DNA of 6,504 nt from assembly GCA_002344565.1 (NCBI GenBank), contig DDTZ01000015.1:1-6504 (forward strand), given 5' to 3'. Made by a program: the position numbers and the translations under genes. The notes beneath the pieces were generated by a model that saw only the letters and a list, made by a program, of their open reading frames with translations, did no database searches and was not told the DNA's origin. This stretch comes from Bdellovibrionaceae bacterium UBA2351 (GTDB lineage Bacteria > Bdellovibrionota > Bdellovibrionia > Bdellovibrionales > Bdellovibrionaceae). Of the stretch, positions 1 through 5,625 are shown piece by piece (the stretch's first letter is position 1; each line of letters begins with the position of its first letter).

Positions 1-888
1 GCAACCCGCTGGCAGTTCATGGGGTGCTGGAACAGAACCTTCGATTGTTTTTAGGCGGGCAGAGCGTTGACCTAATTTTGGTCGCGATTCAATTAGTGCC
101 GCTGTGTAAGGGTGTTTCGGAGATGTAAATAGCGTCTGTGTCGGTGCCTTTTCACACATCTGACCACCATACATAACTAAAACTTTATCAGATACCTCAG
201 AAATGACACCCAAATCATGAGTGATAAATTGAACGCTCATATGGAATTGAGATTGTAACTTCTGAATCAGTTCTAAAATCTGAGCTTGAATAGTAACGTC
301 CAGAGCCGTCGTTGGTTCATCCGCGATCAAAAATTTCGGATCACAAGATAGCGCCATCGCGATCATCGCACGCTGTCTCATCCCACCAGATAGTTGATGA
401 GGATAATTCGTGTAACGAGATTCTGGAGACGGGATGCCTACTAATTTAAGCATCTCGATGCTGCGTTCGCGCGCTTCTTTTGGACTGCATTTTTTATGCT
501 TGATGATTTGCTCATCGATTTGAAAGCCAATAGTTAAAACGGGATTCAGAGCGGTCATGGGTTCCTGAAAAATCATGGCCATATCGCCGCCACGGATTTC
601 TTCCATTTGGGATTCTGGAGCCGCTAGTACGTCACGGCCACCTAACAGAAAACGACCACGAGTAATTTTGCCTGGACGTTCAATTAAGCGCATGAGTGAG
701 AACGAAGTTACGGACTTACCACAACCACTCTCGCCGACGATGCCTAGGGTTTCGCCTTTGTTGATATCATAAGAAATATTATTTACCGCGCGGAATGGAC
801 CCGATTTTAAATAAAATGTGGTCTCAAGATTCTCAACACGCACTAAAGCTTGCGAGTTCAATGATGGTTCGAGTGCTGACAAATTCAT
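1..888 (-). CDS. Peptide ABC transporter ATP-binding subunit, OppD/DppD type (3' end missing)
   Basis: Reading from the ATG at 888-886 gives 296 codons with no stop before the window edge, so the C-terminal end is missing. The product is the cytoplasmic ATPase that powers import of oligo- or dipeptides, normally paired with an OppF/DppF partner, two permeases and a binding protein. Motifs in order: Walker A GESGCGKS (residues 52-59), Q-loop FQEP (Q108), ABC signature LSGGMRQR (166-173), Walker B with D-loop LIADEPTTALD (187-197), and H-loop THD (H224). Residues about 255-296 (HPYTAAL, then EGSVPAP, ending PAGC at the edge) are the start of the C-terminal oligopeptide-transporter domain, whose family members carry a Cys-rich motif here. 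The family is usually about 320-335 residues, so roughly 30 are missing. Opp and Dpp cannot be told apart from this fragment. The start is uncertain: a run of six G lies one base before the ATG, and an in-frame TTG lies three codons upstream. Confidence 0.93.
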   Translation of the reverse strand, partial: MNLSALEPSLNSQALVRVENLETTFYLKSGPFRAVNNISYDINKGETLGIVGESGCGKSVTSFSLMRLIERPGKITRGRFLLGGRDVLAAPESQMEEIRGGDMAMIFQEPMTALNPVLTIGFQIDEQIIKHKKCSPKEARERSIEMLKLVGIPSPESRYTNYPHQLSGGMRQRAMIAMALSCDPKFLIADEPTTALDVTIQAQILELIQKLQSQFHMSVQFITHDLGVISEVSDKVLVMYGGQMCEKAPTQTLFTSPKHPYTAALIESRPKLGQRSARLKTIEGSVPAPHELPAGC

Positions 889-930
889 TCCCCCCAATTT
901 GATCAGTTCCGTCTAATCACTGATTTATGG

Positions 931-957
931 ATTATATCAATTGATTTTCAGGGGCAA
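931..957 (-). promoter_or_regulatory. Probable sigma-70-type promoter of the peptide transporter ATPase gene
   Basis: On the minus strand there is a perfect -10 hexamer TATAAT (936-931) preceded by TG and one base, giving an extended -10 TGATATAAT (939-931). A weak -35-like TTGCCC lies at 957-952 with a short 15-base spacer, which an extended -10 can tolerate. Transcription would start near 924, leaving about 36 bases of leader before the ATG at 888. This makes the transporter gene at least partly independent of sohB upstream. I see no convincing terminator between the sohB stop and this promoter, so read-through is also possible. Confidence 0.5.
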
Positions 958-982
958 TCTTTAAGTAGCTCGATTTTAAAAA

Positions 983-2008
983 TTATCTCATTAAACGCTG
1001 AACTGGTTCCATTTTGGCTACGATTTTTTCAAATGCCAACTCAAGCGCGCCACCTAAAACTCCAGAAATTTTTTCTGAAAGTGGTTGTTTCTTTTCGTAT
1101 TTCACTTTCAGAACAGTGCGCTCTTTTGAGGCTTCTAAGATGTAGTCATCGCTTGTTTTTATCTGATCTATTAACTTCAATTCCAAACACTGCTCGCCGA
1201 ACCAGTATTCACCTGTTCCGACCTTTTGTACATCTAATTGCGGGCGATAGCGGGATACGAATGTTTTGAAAAGTTGATGAGTTTGTTCAAGCTGACTTAG
1301 GAATTTTTCTTCACCCTTGGGTGTAATTTCTCCAAAAAGAGAAACAGTACGTTTATAGTCTCCGGCAGTATATTCTTTGTAGTCAACATCGAATTTCTTT
1401 AACAGACGATTGAAATTGGGAACTTGTGCGACCACGCCAATCGAGCCAACGATACCAAATGGTGCACATAGAATTTTGTTTGCTGTACAGGCCATCAAAT
1501 ACCCACCACTAGCGGCGACTTTGTCTACGGCTACAGTTAAGGGAATGTTTTTTTCGCGAACGCGAACGAGCTCACTCGCCGCTAAACCGTAATTGTTAAC
1601 CACGCCCCCAGGCGATTCGACGCAAACTAAAACTTCGTCTTTGTCAGAGGCCGTTGTTAAGATGGCCGTGATTTCTTCGCGTAAGTTTTCTACCTGAGAG
1701 GCTTTGATGTCGCCCTTAAAATCAACAACGAACAGCCGTGATTTGCTAGAGTCCTTGTCTTTGGCGTTCTCTTTTTTAGCTTTTTTGAGTTTCTTTTTTT
1801 CTTCTTTTAATTGACTTTTTTCGAGCAGAATTGACTTAAATGAATCTTCGTAACTAGTCATTTTTTCGTTTAATTTCTCGATATCAAGGGCTGATTTTAA
1901 TTGAGATTTAAGGGCCATAGCGGCGATCACCATGACGATTCCAGCAATGAACAGAAATAGGACCAATGTTTTAACAGTAAAGACGCCAATTTCAGACCAA
2001 AAATCCAT
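983..2008 (-). CDS. sohB: SohB-type membrane-anchored serine protease (peptidase family S49)
   Basis: The product has 341 residues, close to the usual length of SohB (about 350). It has one N-terminal transmembrane segment (about residues 9-33), a lysine-rich, coiled-coil-like linker (about 34-90) as in other SohB proteins, and then the S49 protease domain. Visible motifs are SPGG (132-135), the nucleophile region DKVAASGGY with Ser167, the block IVGSIGVVAQVPNFNRLLKK (186-205), and TAGDYKRT with Lys219. Ser167 and Lys219 are 52 residues apart, the spacing expected of the Ser/Lys dyad in short SppA/SohB enzymes. The family degrades membrane-associated or misfolded peptides such as signal peptide remnants; the actual substrate here is unknown. 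The start at 2008 is supported by GAGG six bases upstream (2018-2015). It is divergent from the gene at 2122 and lies upstream of the peptide transporter gene on the same strand. Confidence 0.95.
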   Translation of the reverse strand: MDFWSEIGVFTVKTLVLFLFIAGIVMVIAAMALKSQLKSALDIEKLNEKMTSYEDSFKSILLEKSQLKEEKKKLKKAKKENAKDKDSSKSRLFVVDFKGDIKASQVENLREEITAILTTASDKDEVLVCVESPGGVVNNYGLAASELVRVREKNIPLTVAVDKVAASGGYLMACTANKILCAPFGIVGSIGVVAQVPNFNRLLKKFDVDYKEYTAGDYKRTVSLFGEITPKGEEKFLSQLEQTHQLFKTFVSRYRPQLDVQKVGTGEYWFGEQCLELKLIDQIKTSDDYILEASKERTVLKVKYEKKQPLSEKISGVLGGALELAFEKIVAKMEPVQRLMR

Positions 2009-2043
2009 ATGAGACCTCGAGGTAGTTTTATTTTGGATCTCAT
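2009..2043 (-). promoter_or_regulatory. Inverted repeat covering the sohB ribosome-binding site
   Basis: On the plus strand, ATGAGACC (2009-2016) pairs with GGATCTCAT (2035-2043), giving eight pairs with one bulged A. Inside this lies a perfect 10-base palindrome ACCTCGAGGT (2014-2023). In the sohB message the proximal arm includes part of the GAGG Shine-Dalgarno (2018-2015) and lies directly before the ATG, so folding would hide the site. The same DNA symmetry could instead be an operator. The repeats are seen directly; any regulatory role is inference. Confidence 0.3.
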
Positions 2044-2105
2044 GATTCCTAAAATCGTTTAAAAAGTCGAGAGGAAAATAATTTAGATCCGAAAATAAAA
2101 AAAAG

Positions 2106-2114
2106 TGTTATCAT
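2106..2114 (+). promoter_or_regulatory. Possible extended -10 element placing transcription start at the ATG of the 2122 gene
   Basis: TGTTATCAT reads as TG, one base, then TATCAT, which matches the -10 consensus at five of six positions with an extended TG. No good -35 is seen in the AT-rich stretch before it. The distance from the hexamer end (2114) puts the likely transcription start at about 2121-2122, i.e. on the start codon. There is no purine-rich ribosome-binding site in the 15 bases before that ATG, which fits a leaderless message. Confidence 0.35.
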
Positions 2115-2121
2115 TATTAGT

Positions 2122-2847
2122 ATGAACCTACCAGATTGCGTATTGATGCTTAGTCTTGTTTTAGCTCTACCGGCGTTAGCCCGTATTCAAGAGCATGAAA
2201 TGGAGCAAGAGCGTCTGTCGGGTTACAAAGAGTACGTTGAAGAAAGTCAAATATACGAGCGCGAACGTTTGCGTAGTTATCGGGCCTATCTAGAGAGTGT
2301 TGAAAAAGACATTTTTGAGAAAAACAAAGCGCTTCGTGATTTTAAAAAAACCAAAAAAATAGAACAGCAGGAAAGCGACGAAGCGGATAACTATAAAGAG
2401 TATTTAGAGGCTCAAAAGAAAGAGCAGAAAACTATAGATATCGCGCTTCAGGAATACAGAAAAAATCAGCGTCGTAGTAAAACCATCGAATCCAAGCGAG
2501 ACTTTACGGAAGAAGAAGAATTGGGTATTTTTGTTGAGCGCCCACGTTATGATTATAAAAAACGTGCAATGTACGGTGCTAAGCCAAAATACAAATCGGC
2601 TGCTAAGAGCGGATCGGGGGGGAGCTCTGGCTCATCCGTCCCTGATTTTGCCACAGATTCTGGCTACATTCCGCCCCCACCGCCACCAATGCCAGCGGAG
2701 CTTCCGAACGAGCCATTCTATGACGAGATTCCGCCGCCACCACCGCCACCATTACCATTTCCGGGTGATTACGGAGATGGAGGTATGGGGGACGGGTACA
2801 TCCCACCGCCACCACCACCGCCGCCGATGTTTGATGGTGAATTCTAA
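2122..2847 (+). CDS. Unrecognised exported protein with charged helical region and C-terminal polyproline tail
   Basis: This is a 241-residue protein I do not recognise. Residues 1-20 look like a signal peptide with a hydrophobic core ending PALA before Arg21, a plausible signal peptidase I site. The n-region is odd, with no Lys or Arg and an Asp at 5. There is no lipobox. Residues 21-130 are very rich in Glu, Lys, Arg, Gln and Tyr and are probably helical or coiled coil, with a degenerate tyrosine motif (YKEY at 35 and 91, YRAY at 53, EYRK at 111) about every 17-21 residues. A Gly/Ser linker follows (163-172), then a tail with proline runs of 6 (184-189), 7 (204-210) and 8 (228-235) residues, separated by acidic, glycine-containing spacers. 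It probably acts in the periplasm or at the cell surface; function is unknown. ATG 2122 is the only standard start after the in-frame stop at 2050 that keeps the whole signal peptide, and it lacks a Shine-Dalgarno. Confidence 0.8.
   Translation: MNLPDCVLMLSLVLALPALARIQEHEMEQERLSGYKEYVEESQIYERERLRSYRAYLESVEKDIFEKNKALRDFKKTKKIEQQESDEADNYKEYLEAQKKEQKTIDIALQEYRKNQRRSKTIESKRDFTEEEELGIFVERPRYDYKKRAMYGAKPKYKSAAKSGSGGSSGSSVPDFATDSGYIPPPPPPMPAELPNEPFYDEIPPPPPPPLPFPGDYGDGGMGDGYIPPPPPPPPMFDGEF
2671..2826 (+). repeat. Three CCN-codon tracts encoding proline runs of 6, 7 and 8
   Basis: The tracts are 2671-2688 (six codons), 2731-2751 (seven) and 2803-2826 (eight). Each follows an Ile codon (Tyr-Ile or Glu-Ile) and is followed by Met or Leu, so each is a degenerate copy of one unit. 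Codons are mixed CCA/CCG with one CCC, so the DNA is not a pure microsatellite, which suggests the proline runs are kept at the protein level. Ribosomes stall on such runs unless elongation factor P is present. Confidence 0.85.
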
Positions 2848-2852
2848 GCGGG

Positions 2853-2879
2853 ACAAGAACGGTGTTGGTTTGTTTTTTT
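2853..2879 (+). terminator. Weak candidate terminator after the polyproline protein gene
   Basis: Shortly after the stop, ACAA-AAC pairs with GTT-TTGT around a GGT loop (arms 2853-2860 and 2864-2873, with an unpaired internal loop), followed by seven T (2873-2879). The stem is short and interrupted, so this is only a candidate. The rest of the 85-base convergent gap has no better hairpin on either strand, and no clear terminator is seen for the minus-strand gene ending at 2933. Confidence 0.25.
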
Positions 2880-2932
2880 GGATAAATGAAAAATTAGAGT
2901 GGGATTGGCAAGCGACTTGGGTGGTTTAGCTG

Positions 2933-4297
2933 TTAAGCCGCTGAGGATTTAGAGTCTTTAAACATATTGCTAAACGTCTCGCACATCTCTTTACCTTTGG
3001 CTTCCATCTGTTTCAGAGTCGACCAATTGTATGTATTGGATTCGCCTAACCCCATCCACATTCCCACTAGTTTGTTGCGTACAATTAGGGGAACCATCGT
3101 GATATTGCCAGGTACTTGTCCTTGATTCCAGAACTCAAAAAACTTCTCGTTGCTTTCGTTTAGGACGATGTAGCCGTGGTAGCTCTTTAACGTGCTCGCC
3201 ACTGTTTTGAATATACTCGGCTCATTCAAATCCAATTTTTCAAGATCTTTAGAGCGAGGAGTGATCGTGTCGGTCCATGAAACAGGTACGGCATGTAGCT
3301 CGCTTGGGTCCACTGCTATAAGAATGGATTTGGCAAATAAATTCGCCGCCTTAGAGAAGAAACCTTGGGTAACTGTTTCAAAGTTTGTTGGGTTGTCTTT
3401 TTTGATTGCGATGAAATAAGGAAGCCCTTTGTTGATCTCGCTTTGGATGGATGTCGGCAGGTTAGTGTTGCTAACGCTTGTCATGTTTCCAACGCTCGTC
3501 ATATTTGTATTTGTAAACCCAGTATTGTTGTCTTTAATGATTTTTTTGCCCGGCGAGCTGACTTCGACGTTTGTAAATTTAAGCGAAATTTCTTCTTTCT
3601 GTGGCGTTGATAAAATATCCAAATTATCGAATGAAATTTCAGATGGTGTTGTCGCCGTTGGTTTGGGTGCTATCGTCTCTGGAGTATGGGTTGATAACGC
3701 CTCTATAGAGAAATTTAAACCTTCTGGCTGTTCTTCAGGTATATTTAGAGATACCGCGTGTGCTTCCGTAGCATCAGATTCTTCCAATTCAAAAATTTCA
3801 GGTTTCTTTGAGACTGGTTTTTGAGGCGCGGTCGCCTGAGTCTTTGCAGGCTCTCCAATCATTTCCTTGATTTTTTTAGAGGCAGATTCGCTTCCTTTTT
3901 CAGAATTAACATAAAATTGGTACGTGCGCTGGATATGTTTAAAATCCGCTAACAAAAAAATAGGGTAGAATGACGCTGGAAAACGAGCGGGAATTTCTAA
4001 GCATGCGACAAGAACATGCCCATCCCATAAGCCAATAGGTACGATTTCTTCGTTCCATTGAAATTCAGATTTCCATGTTTTCCAATCTTCGACTGACGGT
4101 AAGTGTGTATTAAAGTAATCATCATTGATCACAGGCAGATGGTAAGCGGTTTGCGCCCATTTTAAGTATTGATCCATAGGAATAATCTTCTGACTAAGAG
4201 CAAACCCCAGTGGACTCAATGGCGATTGAGCGGATTTGTATTTGTTCTCGAAGTCGGCGAGATAATTTTGGAACTGCTGAGACCATTTTAAATTCAT
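2933..4297 (-). CDS. Unrecognised two-domain cytoplasmic protein with GAF-like C-terminal domain
   Basis: Starting at the ATG 4297-4295 (MNLKWSQQF) the protein has 454 residues, with no signal peptide or membrane segment. Residues about 1-130 form a folded domain. Its pattern (a short helix-rich part, then IVPIGLWDGHVLVACLE at about 85-101) recalls N-terminal domains of GspE/PilB-type proteins; this is a weak resemblance only. Residues about 131-288 are a low-complexity linker rich in Pro, Thr, Glu and Ser, with a small tandem repeat NMTSV. Residues about 289-446 look GAF-like: an alternating hydrophobic pattern, a helix FSKAANLFAKSILIAV, and VPLIVRNKLVGMWMGLGE near the end. The start is ambiguous. 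ATG 4303 lies two codons upstream, and ATG 4414 gives 493 residues with GAGG only three bases before it, but that extension covers nearly all of the space needed for divergent promoters. I find no Shine-Dalgarno for the two inner starts. It may be a regulatory or signalling protein; no function is assigned. Confidence 0.8.
   Translation of the reverse strand: MNLKWSQQFQNYLADFENKYKSAQSPLSPLGFALSQKIIPMDQYLKWAQTAYHLPVINDDYFNTHLPSVEDWKTWKSEFQWNEEIVPIGLWDGHVLVACLEIPARFPASFYPIFLLADFKHIQRTYQFYVNSEKGSESASKKIKEMIGEPAKTQATAPQKPVSKKPEIFELEESDATEAHAVSLNIPEEQPEGLNFSIEALSTHTPETIAPKPTATTPSEISFDNLDILSTPQKEEISLKFTNVEVSSPGKKIIKDNNTGFTNTNMTSVGNMTSVSNTNLPTSIQSEINKGLPYFIAIKKDNPTNFETVTQGFFSKAANLFAKSILIAVDPSELHAVPVSWTDTITPRSKDLEKLDLNEPSIFKTVASTLKSYHGYIVLNESNEKFFEFWNQGQVPGNITMVPLIVRNKLVGMWMGLGESNTYNWSTLKQMEAKGKEMCETFSNMFKDSKSSAA
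3467..3502 (-). repeat. Two tandem 18-base units in the linker of the GAF-like protein
   Basis: On the minus strand, ATGACGAGCGTTGGAAAC (3502-3485) is followed at once by ATGACAAGCGTTAGCAAC (3484-3467). They differ at 3 of 18 positions and encode MTSVGN then MTSVSN. This looks like a recent in-frame duplication in a flexible linker and probably varies between strains. Confidence 0.7.
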
Positions 4298-4345
4298 TGC
4301 CATCAAAGTAGTGATCGGAACGAATTGAAAAATCTTTATGAAATA

Positions 4346-4443
4346 AGCGGTCGTATCGATAAGTTTCCTCTTTGAGGTCCTGTAAAAAAGTAATACAGAA
4401 TGATCACTTCTCATTAGCCTCGATTTATGGTATCGAGACCGCT
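4346..4443 (+). promoter_or_regulatory. Nested, mutually exclusive inverted repeats before the cysteine desulfurase gene
   Basis: A long-range pair joins AGCGGTC-GTA-TCGATA (4346-4361) to TATCGAGACCGCT (4431-4443): thirteen pairs with a three-base bulge in the first arm. A local hairpin pairs CTCGAT (4419-4424) with ATCGAG (4432-4437) around a seven-base loop. Both use 4432-4437, so only one can form, and both cover the weak Shine-Dalgarno GAGA (4435-4438) of the gene starting at 4444. The pairings are read directly. Whether they act as RNA switch, operator for the divergent genes, or neither is unknown; no clear -35/-10 pair was found in this gap on either strand. Confidence 0.4.
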
Positions 4444-5625
4444 ATGATTAATACCTTTGACGGGGTCTATTTAGATCACAATGCAACGACTCCGGTCGAC
4501 CCATCGCTGTTCGAACACGTCCCTAGCTGGATGTCGCAATTTGGGAATCCAAGCTCGATTCACCAGGCGTCGCGTGGGCCTCGCACTCTCATTCGTGAGG
4601 CTAGGGCGCATTTGGCGGCTTCTTTGAATGTGTCTCCGTTGGAACTCGTGTTTAACTCAGGTGCAAGCGAAGGTAATAACACTATCATCAAAGCCATTTG
4701 GGATCGTCGCGGTAAAGAGCGTCCTGAATTCTTGTGCTCAGCGGTTGAACACCCAAGCGCAATGAAAGCGATGCAGGCTATTCAAAAGAAAGGTGCGACT
4801 GTGCACTGGATACCGGTAAATAAAAACGGTGAACTTGATTTGAAATTTGTAGAGCAGCATCTGAGTGCTAAGACAGCATTGATTTCAGTTATGTCAGCCA
4901 ACAATGAAACCGGAACGTTGTTTCCGGTAGCAAATCTTGTTGAGATGGCTAAAAACGTCGGAGCGCTTGTTCATAGCGACTGTGTGCAAATGTTTGGCAA
5001 ACACCAGCTGGATTTAAAAAAACTGGGAGTCGACTACGCGACGTTTTCAGGGCATAAGTTTTATTCGCTCAAAGGCGCCGGTTTTATGTATGCTAAGAAA
5101 ACGGCCCCACTTGAAAATTTAATCGATGGGGGAGCACAGGAACGTTTCCGTCGCGGTGGCACTGAAAACACGCTAGGTATAGCGGCGATGGGTCACATGG
5201 CTCAAAAAATGGCGGCAATGAATTTGAACGCTAAGCTGGTAGAACTTGGTCAGATGCGTGATCAGATGGAAGCCCGTTTGGTGGCAGAGATTCCTGAGTT
5301 ACATATCACGGCCCAGGGGGCGCCGCGCTTAACAAACACAAGTCATATGTTGATTGCAGGCATCGACGCCGAGACTTTGCTTATCAATTTGGATTTGGAT
5401 GGTTTTTTTGTTTCTACCGGGGCAGCGTGTAGTTCTGGAAATCCAGAACCGAGTCCGGTATTGCTAGCGATGGGTTTTACTCGAAGTGAGGCGCAGACCA
5501 GTTTGCGTGTATCGCTAGGTTGGAGTACGAAAGCAGCTGATTTGGAAAAATTTGTTCAGCGACTAAAAGAAATAGTATCGCGATTGAGACAAATGAAAAA
5601 GGATTTAGACAATGTCACAGTCTAA
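4444..5625 (+). CDS. nifS: Cysteine desulfurase, NifS/IscS family
   Basis: This pyridoxal-phosphate enzyme takes sulfur from L-cysteine, yielding alanine and an enzyme-bound persulfide that is passed to tRNA thiolation or Fe-S cluster assembly. It has 393 residues, close to the family's usual 390-405. Motifs: YLDHNATTPVDP (9-20), SAVEHPSAM with the PLP-stacking His103, SANNETGTLFP (151-161), VHSDCVQ with PLP-binding Asp179 and Gln182, SGHKFYSLKG with the Schiff-base Lys205, RRGGTENT (236-243) and STGAACSSGNPEPS with catalytic Cys329. RRGGTENT resembles NifS more than IscS (usually RSGTLPT), and SLKG replaces the commoner GPKG after the lysine. No nitrogen fixation genes are nearby, so the symbol denotes the subfamily only. 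The ATG at 4444 is preferred over an in-frame ATG at 4372 because homologous sequence begins just after it and a weak GAGA lies five bases upstream. It overlaps mnmA by 14 bases, which points to tRNA sulfur delivery. Confidence 0.95.
   Translation: MINTFDGVYLDHNATTPVDPSLFEHVPSWMSQFGNPSSIHQASRGPRTLIREARAHLAASLNVSPLELVFNSGASEGNNTIIKAIWDRRGKERPEFLCSAVEHPSAMKAMQAIQKKGATVHWIPVNKNGELDLKFVEQHLSAKTALISVMSANNETGTLFPVANLVEMAKNVGALVHSDCVQMFGKHQLDLKKLGVDYATFSGHKFYSLKGAGFMYAKKTAPLENLIDGGAQERFRRGGTENTLGIAAMGHMAQKMAAMNLNAKLVELGQMRDQMEARLVAEIPELHITAQGAPRLTNTSHMLIAGIDAETLLINLDLDGFFVSTGAACSSGNPEPSPVLLAMGFTRSEAQTSLRVSLGWSTKAADLEKFVQRLKEIVSRLRQMKKDLDNVTV
5599..5603 (+). promoter_or_regulatory. Shine-Dalgarno of mnmA inside the desulfurase gene
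   Basis: AAGGA at 5599-5603 lies eight bases before the ATG at 5612, inside the last codons of the upstream gene. It selects ATG 5612 over the second in-frame ATG at 5627, which has no purine-rich site before it. Confidence 0.65.

Noticed and set aside
575..772. Open frame of 65 codons on the plus strand
   Set aside because: It lies wholly antisense to the well-conserved ABC transporter ATPase, including its Walker A region, and has no recognisable motif.
1033..1592. Two plus-strand open frames (1033-1269 and 1410-1592)
   Set aside because: Both are antisense to sohB, whose protein matches its family throughout; neither has a convincing ribosome-binding site or motif.
2023..2070. Sigma-70 promoter for sohB on the minus strand
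   Set aside because: The best pair found (TCGACT, 17 bases, AATCAT) matches the consensus poorly at both hexamers, so it is not reported as a feature.
2122..2181. Lipoprotein signal (Cys6 near the N-terminus of the polyproline protein)
   Set aside because: Cys6 comes before the hydrophobic core and is not in a lipobox; the signal ends PALA, typical of signal peptidase I.
2531..2929. Plus-strand frame of 132 codons and minus-strand frame 2603-2818
   Set aside because: They overlap the polyproline tail gene. Their His/Arg-rich and Gly/Val-rich sequences are what CCN repeats give in other frames.
2848..2932. Strong bidirectional terminator in the convergent gap
   Set aside because: A T-tract is present, but no stable GC-rich stem was found on either strand; only a weak plus-strand candidate was kept.
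3192..3824. Three plus-strand open frames (3192-3419, 3365-3610, 3429-3824)
   Set aside because: All are antisense to the GAF-like protein gene and mirror its composition without domain features of their own.
4372..4443. A 24-residue N-terminal extension of the cysteine desulfurase from ATG 4372
   Set aside because: Family similarity begins just after the ATG at 4444, the extension looks non-coding, and it covers the structured divergent region.
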